Shown: piece by piece, positions 1-10,961 of the stretch
How positions within the stretch are numbered: the stretch's first letter is position 1
Layout: each line of letters begins with the position of its first letter
From: Zygnema cylindricum
Lineage: Eukaryota > Streptophyta > Zygnematophyceae > Zygnematales > Zygnemataceae
Direction of reading: 5' to 3'
NCBI GenBank assembly: GCA_037447655.1
Contig: JBBHKE010001414.1
Span: forward strand, 64,001-85,000
DNA length: 21,000 bases
Notes under the pieces: model-generated
Told to the model about the DNA's origin: nothing
Database searches by the model: none
What the model saw: the letters and a program-made list of their open reading frames with translations, nothing else
Made by a program: the position numbers and the translations under genes

Positions 1-1876
1 GACGATAATATGTGTTTCCCACTGAAGGGAAGAGGCAAGAAGGGAGAGCTGAAGGGGAAACCTACAAGTTGGTAATGAGAAAAGGCAAATAAAGGTCCAC
101 CAAGGGGGGCGCCTTGAAGAATGTTGATAAAAAAGGAAGGAGGAATTAAATCACTATCAGCTGAGAAAGAGAGGCTACTGGTCAAACAATAATCTTTTCC
201 CTTGCAACAGTGAAAATCTCGACAAATGTGGAAGAGGAGGAGAGAGGTCCATTGGATGGGAAGAAATGTGGGATTAGGGAGGTGGAGGGCAAACTCTTGG
301 CACAGTTTTGACAAACATTTTGTATGTAAATTGTTTTGACAATGCATTGGTTCAAGTTTCATTTATAAATTACAGATTGTATACAGGCAACTATTGGCCA
401 TAGGAATGTGCGACAAAGGTGTAGTTGATAGGATCCGATACTAATTTGATCTTGTTGTGTTTCTTTCAGAAAAAGTGGTGTTGTTCCAACAATTGCCCTG
501 GGTGCTGACAGCAACTTGATTACTACCGTGCAGGTTTTGTTCAAATTCGTTTTGGCTTTCCTTTCTTTTGTCTCCATGCACTCAGATTGATTACCATCTC
601 TCTTTTCTTGATAAAGCTCTTTATTTGCTGAAACTTTCGACAAATTGTTCAGATTTTTGCCATGCTCCAAATACAATCGTAATGGCATCTTTTGAAAGCA
701 GTCAGTACTTATCATTAATATTTTAACAACTAAAGACATACACTGCCACAACTAAAATTTTACCTATGTACATATAACCTTCACCAATAACTCACAACAC
801 AATACTCGAGCATCCGCTTCCAAAAACTTGGAAACCAATGTTTCAACTCCGTTCTCTCCGTATATCAAATAATAGTAAAACTCATCGGGTTTGACAACAA
901 TATTTGTTTCCTTCCAAGAAACACTTACAAACACTTTGACTAAACAACAAAATGAACACAATTTGCCATCATATTTTTCAATCATTCGTCTCTCTTGTTT
1001 ATGAGTATTAATACAGTTTACTCTGATAGCACAGCATCACTCTTTTCGACTGTTAGAATGATGACAAACAAAAGTCTCGGATCATTGTATCATGGTACAA
1101 TGGCATTATGGTATCATAATACCATAGGGTCATAGGAGCATGGTATTACCAAATGAACCTAGTAAGGTCACAGTGAGTCACCTCCATACATCATACAGTC
1201 ATGAGCTCTATAGATAATGAAAATATTTTCATTCAGTCCCTTGTATGTGATTTGAAGAAAAGATTCCACATTGAAAAAGGAAATGCTTTACTTGAAGAAC
1301 ATAAATAATTCCTCTCTTTGGTTCATAACAATCAGACGAAACTGGAAGTTCCCTTGGCACTAGATACGATACAATTGCCAAAAAAAAAAGTTCAACCTGA
1401 ATTTTCAACAGAGGCTCTCTGGTGTTCTAGATACAGCCCCACTCTTGAAACTTGCCAGGTTTTTTCTCCATTCTCTATTGGCATTTCAAATACATAACTT
1501 TCAGCAACTAAAGCTCTGTCTGGCTTCTTATAAAAAAACAATGTGATCTTCACCATTAATAATAATTAATTGACCTAATAGACAGATAAGATCAGCCTTA
1601 TCAACAACTTTCTTCCTAAGATCCAGGATGTGAGCGAGTCCTTGACATCAGTATTAACAATCTTTAACACATTATCTGATGATGATGAACAAAAAGTGTT
1701 TGTTGTGGATTGATGTCTTCGGATTTATACACAAAGAAAACTGAAAATGGCACAAGCAGTGTGACAAGTCGTATTCACGAAGCTGTCAAAACTGCTCTTT
1801 TTAGAATCGGTGGCCGAGGCAGTCACCTTACCCCAATTCTTAGTAAGTCACGACTTAACAACACCTAAACTAAATT
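1..1876. other. Intergenic region, no gene recognised
   Basis: I see no protein family, tRNA or transposon end in this stretch. The first 300 bases are purine-rich on the plus strand. Minus-strand open frames at 359-751 and 764-985 have no recognisable domain and no supporting splice sites, so I treat them as chance. The part next to 1876 should hold the 3' untranslated region of the minus-strand PLAC8 gene, but I cannot place its poly(A) site. Confidence 0.6.
1107..1126. repeat. Short perfect inverted repeat
   Basis: Eight-base arms TATGGTAT and ATACCATA are separated by CATA. The surrounding 60 bases repeat CATGGTA/TGGTAT several times. This may be the remnant of a small transposon end or simply AT-rich sequence; there is no flanking duplication. 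Confidence 0.4.
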
Positions 1877-3355
1877 TCAATAATAATTTTTTTCTAACCG
1901 GGTGAAGCCTGACTTGCCCGGTGTACCACGAATGGGTTCTTGCATCACCTCAGGGGGTGTCATTGGATCATTGTATCCATCAAAGCTAAACTCCGTACTG
2001 GCTTGCAAGTTAGAATCTTCAATCACTGCCCCCCCTTCCACCAGCTCATCGGGGTCAACAAAGAGGCCCTCCTTTGTTTTCTCCACAATTTGATAATATT
2101 GAGAGGTGCGAGCCTCTTGACAGAGGGCACAGAAGGGGCATAGGAGCCACACTGCATAGTCAGTCATGGTAGCATTCCCAAAGCACCATCTGCTTGGAGG
2201 AAGATGGTATTTCTTTCGCATTCGAGTCCTCCAAACTGCTCCATACACGAAGCTCAATTCGGCGACCAAAAGGCCCATTCCGGCAATAAGCGATCTCGTT
2301 TCCCGTTCCTTCACAGTCTGGGCCGCCAACTCAAAAAGGACCAAGGGACCGACGACCACTAGAAGAAAAGTGGCACCCTGAATAAACTTGTTCCCGAAAT
2401 TGAGGCGATGCATGTGCATTCCAAAGACAACACATGGCAGCAAACAAGTCAAAATGGCAGTCCTCTTCTTGCTGAAGCAGTCGCAACACACAGATCCCTG
2501 CCACTCTGGATTCTCCACCACCACTCCATCCATGGCAAGCACCATATTGCGTTCCTGGAACACCACCTGGCCGTCTGACGCATTTGAGGTGGCGGCAACC
2601 TCATTGTAGTCTTTCTGCAATGGACTCATCACAAAATACAGGAAGGCTGTGACAGGACTAATGGTTGACAAAATAATGGTGGTCCACACAGCTGCTGCTG
2701 GGCGCTGACCGTGAGGGTAGATCCAGTAGACGAGGGCAAGGGCATACATACTGAAGCACATTATGTGGAGTTGAATAACCACACAAAGCATGTGCCACCA
2801 GTCATTGGGCTTCTGAAAGCCTCCACGGCAATAATAAAGACGGAGCTTCAGCTGATCTCGGGGTCTCCAGCGCCACAAGTACAGAGTGTGGTGGAAAAAA
2901 AGAGGGTGAAAGACAAGATTCATAAGGACAAATAATGCATTCATAACCTGTGTGGCAATGTCAGTCCATTCTTCACGTTTCTCCTCATCATCAAACGCAC
3001 TGTCAAGAGCTCCGATTTCCGAGAGACCAATAAAGACAAAGACGACAGTAGCAATGACCATCCATATGACAAGTGCGACATTGAGAGGGTCTTTCATTAA
3101 CTCTTTGGTCCACTGCCACATCTGCGACCAGGTGATCTCTCCATACATAGGAATCTTAACGCCACGACGGAGATGAAGGCGTTTTTTCTTCTTCTTCGGC
3201 ACCGGATCCTCTCCATCTACTACTTTCTCCTTCCCTTCATTTACTTCCTTTCCTATTTCATGTTCAGGATATGCCCCGATAACCTTCAGTTCAATCTTGT
3301 TCGGTGACTCGTGATCTAAAGGCTGGAGACCATTGGCATTTTTTGAGGTCGCCAT
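1877..3355 (-). CDS. PLAC8/DUF2985-type multi-spanning membrane protein
   Basis: Single-exon gene of 492 residues if translation starts at the ATG at 3355, which sits in a good plant context (AGCCATGGC). An in-frame ATG at 3415 would add 20 residues. Layout: a charged N-terminus with a lysine run (about 54-58); hydrophobic spans near 91-111, 133-158, 188-213 and 221-243; then a cysteine-rich PLAC8-like domain from about 290. That domain has CCDC (290-293), a C-x3-C pair in LTCLLPC (304-308), a hydrophobic stretch near 325-345, another at 360-375, and a C-terminal CPFCALC (406-412) followed by QEART. The acidic tail looks cytosolic. Known for the family: plant PLAC8/PCR/FWL proteins are mainly plasma-membrane proteins linked to metal transport or organ-size control. 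The large forms with extra upstream spans, as here, have no settled function. The frame is intact. Confidence 0.9.
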   Translation of the reverse strand: MATSKNANGLQPLDHESPNKIELKVIGAYPEHEIGKEVNEGKEKVVDGEDPVPKKKKKRLHLRRGVKIPMYGEITWSQMWQWTKELMKDPLNVALVIWMVIATVVFVFIGLSEIGALDSAFDDEEKREEWTDIATQVMNALFVLMNLVFHPLFFHHTLYLWRWRPRDQLKLRLYYCRGGFQKPNDWWHMLCVVIQLHIMCFSMYALALVYWIYPHGQRPAAAVWTTIILSTISPVTAFLYFVMSPLQKDYNEVAATSNASDGQVVFQERNMVLAMDGVVVENPEWQGSVCCDCFSKKRTAILTCLLPCVVFGMHMHRLNFGNKFIQGATFLLVVVGPLVLFELAAQTVKERETRSLIAGMGLLVAELSFVYGAVWRTRMRKKYHLPPSRWCFGNATMTDYAVWLLCPFCALCQEARTSQYYQIVEKTKEGLFVDPDELVEGGAVIEDSNLQASTEFSFDGYNDPMTPPEVMQEPIRGTPGKSGFTRLEKNYY

Positions 3356-3358
3356 GGC

Positions 3359-3366
3359 TAGGGTTT
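3359..3366 (-). promoter_or_regulatory. Telo-box upstream of the PLAC8 start codon
   Basis: Read on the minus strand this is AAACCCTA, three bases before the preferred ATG at 3355. Telo-boxes are common in promoters and 5' leaders of plant genes with growth-linked expression. Its position in the leader is seen; any regulatory role is inference. Possible intron acceptors (TATAG, CTGCAG) lie just upstream, so a 5' leader intron cannot be excluded. Confidence 0.45.
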
Positions 3367-3424
3367 GCACTCCGTGAATGCTGCTGCAGTTGAACCTATA
3401 GCAGGGCAAATGCATAATTGTTTA

Positions 3425-3507
3425 GTACAGAAGCAGCACCGCGTCGAGCCGTCGAACTCGCCGTCCTGTTACTGTACAGTGCCGTCCAGAACTGTACGGT
3501 GACGTAC
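3425..3507. promoter_or_regulatory. Cluster of four GTAC motifs upstream of the PLAC8 gene
   Basis: GTAC occurs at 3425, 3474, 3494 and 3504, three of them inside 34 bases, 70-150 bases upstream of the preferred start codon. GTAC is the core bound by SBP-domain transcription factors and is the copper-response core in plants and green algae. That these sites work in this promoter is inference; GTAC is also abundant in transposon-derived DNA elsewhere in this window. Confidence 0.3.
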
Positions 3508-4559
3508 AGCCAGTTTCACAGTTTCACCGCCGTTCACCGCTTTTAATCCGAGACTTGCCCCATGGGAAAAAGGCAGAATTCTTGTCTTCCGATTGGCAGT
3601 CTCCGAATGAAAAGTTGGATAGGGCGCGGAAACAATGATTCGAACGGCGGAAAAAACATGACGATTGTCAGTAGCGATCGATGCTATTTTCAGTATTGTT
3701 TGTACTTTTCGTACAGTACCACAATCTACCACACATGCCGAGGCTTCCTGTCACGACCCTGTCGAGCTTCCCAGCAACTGCAGAAAAGCGCGTTTGGTCG
3801 TCGTCAGAGTGACTTTTTCGTCAGCAAATGATCATCAGTCGTACTCGAGCTATCCTAGAAGGCCCGTAAGAACTGGAAATCTCCATGGGAAAGCGACAGA
3901 ACATGCGGTTTCCCCACAGGAGACAGATTTAGATTAGCCTGGTGGACATTCATTGGTTTAGCAATATCTCTGATGTTTGTGGCTACCTGAAGTTGAAAAA
4001 ACCTGAACAGCCTGTTATTATTGCGCTACTCTGACAAGGACAATCGGAAAGTCGTGCACACGAGTGGGAAATTCGTGTGTTTATGACGTACGGAACGAAT
4101 CAGCAAGCACTTGGAACGGAGGTACATGTGAAAGAAAACGCGATCATTCAGATCCTAACAAAATGCATATTAACTTATTAAGACCTGCCAAGACTTTAAA
4201 GTTTCAACCAATCTATTTGCGGTAGCTCGCACAGATAGTCCAAATGTTAAGATACGAGCCGGGAGGCGAGAGGCAGGACTTTTTGCGACGACGATGTGAC
4301 TCACCGCCGACAGACGAACGGTTCCGCATTTTTATGTGCCGCGTGTGCTACAGTAGTGTGTGCACGCAGCAACGCTCCCGAACGCAGCCGTACTTTTTAC
4401 AGACGCCACTGAGTAGAAACAGCACTCCGTCGCCAATTCGCCAACCCTCGCTACAGTACTGTGATAGGATGGATGCGAAGCGCAATTGGAAGCAAAATTC
4501 TAAATTCAACACTGTCACTGTCGCTTTCACTTCATCTGCTGACAATTTCCCGCGGACTG
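3508..4559. other. Intergenic region, no gene recognised
   Basis: This is upstream sequence of the PLAC8 gene. Overlapping plus-strand open frames (3562-3831, 3665-3937 and the start of 4244-4825) look like chance: none resembles a known domain and none has paired splice sites. A further double GTAC (TACAGTACC) lies near 3713-3721. No transposon termini are seen. Confidence 0.55.
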
Positions 4560-5075
4560 TCAGTTCTCACTATTTCTGCACCTTGACACCTAATTTACAG
4601 TTTCCATTAGTAGTTCCCCCACTCAAGATTTTGCCATCAGACCCCACTGTTTCTATACTCGCAATTTCAACACAATTACAATTTTCTCACAATTTCTACG
4701 TGGCATTTCATCTCATTCGCATGTCACTCTTCATCTTCACTTGCAAACTCACATTCCAGTCCCAGTTTCTTGCTAACCGAACATTTCACCCTCCTTCAAA
4801 GTTCGTTCAGAACTTCCATATATAAGCACACATATTGCATTTCACTCACAAATTTCACTTCTAAGCTCACATTTCACTCACAATTTCAAGTAAACGGCTG
4901 TTTTTCCGTACATAACTATCATTCCATTCATGACTCGCATTCCTTTCATAACTTTCACTTGACATCTGACATTTATTTCGCACTTTCAAGTTCATTCGCA
5001 ATTTCTTTTTGGCCACTCTCATTTCTCTCACTATTCACACTTCACTCACAATTTCCAAAATTTATCAAATCCTGT
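4560..5075. repeat. Degenerate TTTCACTCACAATTTC low-complexity array
   Basis: The plus strand is nearly devoid of G and repeats variants of CATTTCACTCACAATTTC at irregular spacing (for example near 4833, 4868 and 5040). It looks like an old, decayed minisatellite. The strong strand asymmetry explains the 193-codon open frame at 4244-4825, which is rich in Ser, Thr, Phe, His and Leu and which I do not call a gene. Confidence 0.6.
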
Positions 5076-6031
5076 ACCTAAGTCTCCACTTCTTAGAAGA
5101 TTCAAACCACAAGAAACAACTCAAAACAAATCAGAAAGAATTAACTCCAATTTTGGAGGCAATAGAAAAGTTTAAACAGAAAGAATTATGAACTCAACAA
5201 AAGCAATAAAATCATTTTACACCATCCGATAAGAATTGAATAACTGAGATCAAATACAAAATCATATCCACATGAATTGGTCAAGCCCTTATAAAGTGGA
5301 AACTGCTGCAGAAACAAGGTCCAAATGATATTTCCACAACATAATAAATAGACAAACTTTCCTTTTATTTCCTCTTTTTTTCCTCTTTTTAAGTCATTGC
5401 CAGTCAAGACTCTTGATTTCTACTCTTACTTTTCCCTCACACTATAAAAGTCCATTTCACAATTGTGTTCACTTATCATTCAGCGATTCCCCAAATTGCA
5501 CACAATGAAAAGAGAACGAGCAAAAAAATAAAAAATTAATTAAAATTACGTATTTAATAATTCTTTTACATCATCCACATCCTGGTCATCTACAAGAAGG
5601 AGATTTTGCTCATAACAAAGTATAGATAAAAAAAAGAACACTTTATGTTGGAAAAGTTCTACACTATACATAGATAAATCTTCAATTCCGCAACTATGAT
5701 TCTAGTTTCTATCGACTAAGACCGATTCCTTCATGAGAATAGAAGAAACTACAATCTCAATCTTGTCTCCATATATTTACAAGTCCAAGTACTCTGACCA
5801 AACCAAATTTCTGTGCACAACCCAAGAATCCGAATTCGATATCTTTCCAATAGACAAGTAAAAACTATTGCGCGAGTTTATAATCCACGTGTAACCCTCC
5901 CACGTTTCCTCACGCCACATGTTGTCGCATTACATATGTGTCTTTTAGTTGTACTTCTTAACACCGCCACCACCTTCTCCCACGTGCCAAAATATACGGT
6001 TTAACAATGTGACACGACCAAATCCTGAGAT
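5076..6031. other. Intergenic region downstream of the RCC1 gene
   Basis: This AT-rich stretch should include the 3' untranslated region of the minus-strand F-box/RCC1 gene at its right edge. I see no further gene, RNA or transposon end. Short minus- and plus-strand open frames (5186-5407, 5813-6004) have no recognisable content. Confidence 0.55.
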
Positions 6032-9000
6032 TTAGTCTCTCCAAAGTAACCCATCTGCTCCATCGCCAAAACCTCGCAAAACCCCTTTTTTTGTTATAGC
6101 GGCTGTGTGATACCATCCTACACTCACTTGCACTATTTTGTCTCCAGATTCTTCTTTTAAGATCAATCGAGGTTCCAGAACTTTGTCTTCAAAAACTTGG
6201 GATCCAAACGCCCGGATTCCGTTCCAGCCACTCCCGTAAACCTCCCCAGTATCAGTCAAGAAGAGCGATTTTCGCTTTTTCATGCTTACCTGCAACCACA
6301 AGAAACACGAAAGAGAATAAAAACAGTGAATTCTAATGAACATACACCAGAAATCTATGCCCAAAACGGACAATTGAGAGTTTTGACTGCATGCTCGCAA
6401 ACTGACATAGAACGCAAGAACAGCGGGAAGACATAACCGAACGCTTCAGGACTAATGCGAGGAAGTGAAAACAGGTGGGAAGGAAGCAGAGGGGAAACAA
6501 GTTCTCAAGGTAAAAGGAATCAAGAAGGATTTACCTGTACAATGCGTAAACCTTTTAACTTTTCCACTTTCCGGGGATACGTTATCAAGCTTTCGTAACC
6601 ATGACCAAGGGCACCACAGTAGTTATCTCCCCATGTGTAAACCTGGACATTTGTGATCCAAAAGTGGAAGTGGCAAAACCACAGACAAACAAAGGTCAAA
6701 AGAGTGAAATACGACAACCGGCGATCCAAAAGGAGAGAACATCGCATCACATTGCATAAGCTATCTATGTAGGCTGGCCAGTGATTTGGGGCGAGCTTCA
6801 CACTACGCAAAAAAGCAATTAAATACCAAATACTTTCCTCCAAAACCTTTTCTTTGATGTAATAAGTCACAAATTAGCACTATCCGCCCACTTTTCAAGT
6901 CATTACATAACCATTCTCAAGAATTAGGCAAGTTGACCGTACAGTTGTGACCTTCACGGTCAGAAACTGCCCAGCAATCGACAAAGGTCAGGCATTTACC
7001 CAAAAAAAATCCTGATAGGACGTTCACCTTAGAGAGAACGACACAAAAAACTCCATCAGTCTTTACCTGACCCAAAGCATCAATAACTGCCGAATTTTCA
7101 TCCCCGGCGGCAACTGCTACTACATGGACCTCCTTGTCCACCAAAAACTTAATTTTCCGAGGCTCGACTTCGTTTTCGGGCAGGTTTCCATGTGTAGGAA
7201 ACATAGGCCCATGTCCAAGCTGATTCTTGTAGCCACACCCGAAGGAGTACACTGTGCCGGATTCTGTCAAAAGAAGACTATGGTTCCCTCCGACCGCTAT
7301 TTGGACAATTGCTTCATTTTCTAGTCTATTGATAGGTCTTGGGAAAGTCTGGTTATTCTCAGTCGCGTTTCCGAGTCTACTGTTTGAACAAGATCCCCAG
7401 GTGTAGACTCGCCCGGAATTAGAGAGGACTACCGTATGCTTGCTACCAGCTGACACCTGAAAATAGGAGAAGGACACCTTTTGCTTAGTGGCTAACGATA
7501 CAGGATAGAACATTTTTGTAACAGATTAAGAAAACGTACTTTTGAACGTGGAACAGGTGAATAAAGTTTTGACACTCTGTGCAATTTATTGTATGAGGAA
7601 CAGCATGCTTAGTTGCAGCATACATTACATTTAGTTTCAAGTGAGCCAAAATCAAAAATCAAATGGAAACTGTATTTGTTAAGTTCCAATTGGCTTCCTC
7701 CTCTTATCATGCATACACGAAGTGGTTCTACACGGCTCTATCTAAAGAAGCAAAGCATGAGAAAAAATTATGTGATCTAGCCTACAGCAATGCAGTTAAT
7801 GGCTATTTACACCTACAAGAAAAATGTGTAATGACATTGCTATGCGTGAACCTTAATGAGACCTGAAAGCAAACGGGTGAATTCTATTTTTTGGTCTCTC
7901 GAGATTTACAACCAAAACATCGTTTGAACAAGCATTCGAACAAACTGGATTAACATTCCAAACACAATATTGCATTTTAGAACCCACTGGTACCATGTCT
8001 CGTACATTCACCTTCCCCACCACCTTTGAATTTCACAACGAACAGACATTTTCGCTCTAACTAATATAAGACATTATTTCACAAAAATCCAGATCCTTTT
8101 TTTTTTTGAGAGAGACGACAAAAAGAAGTAGCGGAAAAAGTTTAACTGACCTGCTTGCAGGGAATTCCCTTGAGACCTTCCACAATCCTGGGGGACTCGA
8201 TTCGTGTATTCGCAAATGCCTCCCCGTGGCCACAACAACCATCCACATCATCCCCAAATGTGTAGACCTGTTGCCAACAATTGCAGATCAGGGATCAATA
8301 ATACTAAAAAAAACATGAGTAAATCCCCATGAACACTCTATGAGACTTTAATTCATGTTGGGCTCATCGCTACAGACCAACGTATCCGCTCTCCGAAACC
8401 CACATTAAATTATTCCAATGAGAAATGGACCTCCCGGAGGAAAACTGAAAGTGAATGTAAGAAACTAGGATTTTGGACTACTCCAAGTTTTGTCATCCAA
8501 TAAGAATTAATCCGGTAAGCAGTGCTGGCCTTATCAAACATCGACGACTTAAGATATAAGATATTTGCACCATGTGTTGAACCTAATCAAATATCGATGA
8601 TTTGAAATGTAACACGTTTGTCTCACCTGCCCCTCGTAGTCCAAGACAACAAAGTGTGATTTCCCAGCCGCCACACTGGCTGCACGAGCACCTCCAAATA
8701 GGTACACACAAGCAGTTGGTGTAAAGGTTTCTGGAGTAGTATCCGTCGTATGCCAAAACTGAGAAAGTAAATGCCCTTCTGAGTTGACAAAAATTGTGCG
8801 GTAATAACCAGCTGCAACCTGGCAATCACAGCAAGTAGGCAACTCATCCATATTAAGCTGGATTTCAACTGACGATGACAAATCAGGTCTTTCTAAAGGC
8901 GGTAAATGGAATGCAAAAGTAATGCATTCGTCTGAAAGGAAAATAAATTTACATTATAAATCGCAAGCAGTTGGTCCACCCTTAAAGACATTGCAGTGTC

Positions 9001-10057
9001 TTTGCAGCAACTCGTGACATTCCAGTCATACGCAAGCTTGAACGAAATAAAAAAAAATACACGATACAACACACAAGTTGAAATTGCAAAGAAACAGCTG
9101 GAGTAGAAATGACAAGCCTCACAAGGACAAGCTTTAGAAGATCAAGGTTGAAAAAACTATTTGAACTATTTGAGCCAATCACTCCTGCAACTTTGGACTT
9201 AATTGCATGATGGTCTTATCGGCCAATTGGGAGTGGGACTGTCAAAGTCATTTCAAGTTCATGTTCATGTCAGTTATATTTCTCGTGAGCCAATCTTTGA
9301 GAGAAAGAAAAATCATAAATAACGGCTCTTCAGTAAGAAGCTCATGACATGCCTCCTCCTCAAACATTGTAGAAAACATAATTCAGCCTTGGAGGTAAGA
9401 AATAGACCGTAACGGCCAGCTTTTTTTTGTGTTTGTGTTAATCCTTAGCTCTTGTGTCTACTTCATTTGTTAACCAGGACCGCCAAAAGTTCTAAAAGTG
9501 GACTACAATTGGATTGCAAGAAGTTCCTGTAAATAGTTCTCCCAGTTTAGTTTTCTCGTCAAAAATATTTTGACAATGTCAATGTCTTGCATAGAAACAC
9601 AGTATCACGAACTAAAGAAATACTTTTGCGGTGCATAAATACCACAGCAATACAGCATCATGGACAAAGGCATGAAATAAGGGTACCTAGAATACATGTT
9701 TATGACGTAGGCATGAGTAACGGATACCTGCAAGACATGTTTATCGTATGTACGTCTTTCTCCCCTTGCATCTTCCACTGCTTCTATGAACCGAAGAACT
9801 TTTGTCCAACGGGAGTCACAGCGCTTGAGTAGCTCCATAGATTGTTGGTCTAATAGTTTCCAAGGTCCTCTTTTACCTTGAATGTGTGTCTTTGCTGAAT
9901 GTTCTATAAGAGAAGCTCTTCTGTTCGGAGAAACGTTACTAGAAGAGCGAAACATGAAGGAAACAGCTTCTAAGCTTGCTAGGTCACGGGCTGCCAGGTC
10001 GGTTTCTTCCAACAACTGTCTAAGTATTTCAAGAGGTAGATCATCTAGTCTGCCCAT
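6032..10057 (-). CDS. F-box protein with seven RCC1 repeats (six exons)
   Basis: My exon model is complement(6032..6289, 6535..6642, 7067..7456, 8151..8267, 8627..8818, 9728..10057): 1395 coding bases, 464 residues plus a stop. All five introns (909, 359, 694, 424 and 245 bp in transcript order) are GT-AG and phase 0. Exon 1 encodes an F-box (about 4-40: DDLPLEILRQLLEETDLAAR, then LEAVS) and a linker. The rest forms RCC1 repeats starting near residues 111, 158, 214, 266, 325, 380 and 434, with typical VSAGSKHTVVL, VYTWG, IAVGGNHSLLL and GWYHTAAI motifs, which fits one seven-bladed propeller. Family knowledge: the F-box binds SKP1 in an SCF ubiquitin ligase and the propeller would select a target, which is unknown here. 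Only one UVR8-like GWxHT motif is present, so it is not UVR8. Least certain is the start of exon 2: an acceptor at 8931 also exists but breaks the frame with exon 1, while the one at 8818 keeps it. Confidence 0.85.
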
Positions 10058-10559
10058 AGTTGTGAATGGATGAAACGTCTATATTCCAGAGGATGATAAT
10101 GTCTAGCAAAACTGAGTCTATGATATATATTTGAAGATGCTAATATGATAGTGGACACGAAGAGTTCAAATGAACGAAATAAATGATAGATTTCCTCGTC
10201 TCACGTTGTTTATGCTTTTCGTGTTATACGAAGTGGTGTGCACTGAAAGTTGAAGCCAATATGAGTCTATGCGCAGTCACATTTGTAGTGTACTGCTGTT
10301 AGTGCATTGATTATAAATTGACAAATGGGCGACAACGCAAACAAGATTGCCGTCTATTTCTCGGCCGGCGGCATTCTTTATTAAAACGTCACCCAGCCAA
10401 TGAGATACCACCTTCACGTGTGACTGACTGGAATGTGATTGACTTTTACCGAGATAAATTGTCGCATCGATGTCGATAAAAAGTGCATGCCGCAAGTGTG
10501 AAACATAAGCAAACATCTTGACCGTTGATCGGAGTACTTGAATATCTGAACTACAGTCA
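10058..10559. other. Upstream region of the F-box/RCC1 gene
   Basis: I see no gene or transposon end. A minus-strand open frame (10277-10660) spans part of it and the adjacent 51-bp duplication, but has no recognisable domain. Confidence 0.5.
10123..10130 (-). promoter_or_regulatory. Possible TATA box of the F-box/RCC1 gene
   Basis: The minus strand reads ATATATATC about 66 bases upstream of the start codon at 10057. That spacing would give a 5' leader of roughly 35 bases. AT-rich runs are common here, so this is only a candidate. Confidence 0.2.
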
Positions 10560-10661
10560 ATTACATATGGTACAGTCGGTTCCAACTTGGGATTATTTAT
10601 GAAAGACAATATTACATATGGTACAGTCGATTCCAACTTGGGGTTATTTATGAAAGACAAT
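10560..10661. repeat. 51-bp tandem duplication at the transposon junction
   Basis: Two head-to-tail 51-base units (10560-10610 and 10611-10661) begin ATTACATATGGTACAGTCG and end TTTATGAAAGACAAT, with very few differences. The second unit contains the left target duplication of element E1 and runs straight into its inverted repeat. The first unit appears to show host sequence without the transposon. Confidence 0.8.
10647..10655. repeat. Left 9-bp target site duplication of E1
   Basis: TTTATGAAA here is identical to the nine bases after the right end of E1 at 14774-14782. Confidence 0.65.
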
Positions 10662-10937
10662 TTTTGCTGCGCGCAGGTGCGTCAACTTTTCAAAAATTGT
10701 ACATTATAAGTACGAATTAGTACAAATTACGTACCTTTGAGTTTGTTCTTGACGGTCAATCCGTCGAACAGCTTTGACTTGCGAAATATTGTAACGACCG
10801 GTTAAAAAAGTGCCGCGCTTTGCGAACGACGACCGTCATCAAAAAAACAACAGTTCACACTGCCTGCCAAGGTTTACTGTAACATAACTGCGGCAACCAC
10901 ATGTAAAATAAATTGCTGCGCGCAGGTACTTCACTCA
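10656..10937 (+). repeat. Left terminal inverted repeat of E1
   Basis: It contains the palindromic motif CTGCGCGCAGGT twice in direct orientation, at 10667 and 10916, bracketing a core of about 240 bases that includes GACGGTCAATCCGTCGAACA. It matches the reverse complement of 14471-14773 and is related to the arms of E2 and E3. Confidence 0.75.
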
Positions 10938-10961
10938 CTTCAATTGAGCTTCAATTGAAAC

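Noticed and set aside
359-985. Two minus-strand open frames that could be exons of another gene
   Set aside because: No recognisable domain, no convincing paired splice sites, and AT-rich codon content.
4244-4825. 193-codon plus-strand open frame
   Set aside because: It overlaps a strand-biased low-complexity repeat with almost no G, has no domain, and its composition changes midway.
8819-8931. Longer second exon of the F-box/RCC1 gene using the acceptor at 8931
   Set aside because: That acceptor leaves two extra bases and breaks the frame with the phase-0 donor of exon 1. The acceptor at 8818 keeps the frame and the Q|V pattern of every other junction. An intermediate exon near 9000-9040 was also considered but does not restore the phase.
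10277-10660. 127-codon minus-strand frame with a 17-residue repeat
   Set aside because: The repeat comes from the 51-bp DNA duplication, which is a multiple of three by length; the rest resembles no protein I know.
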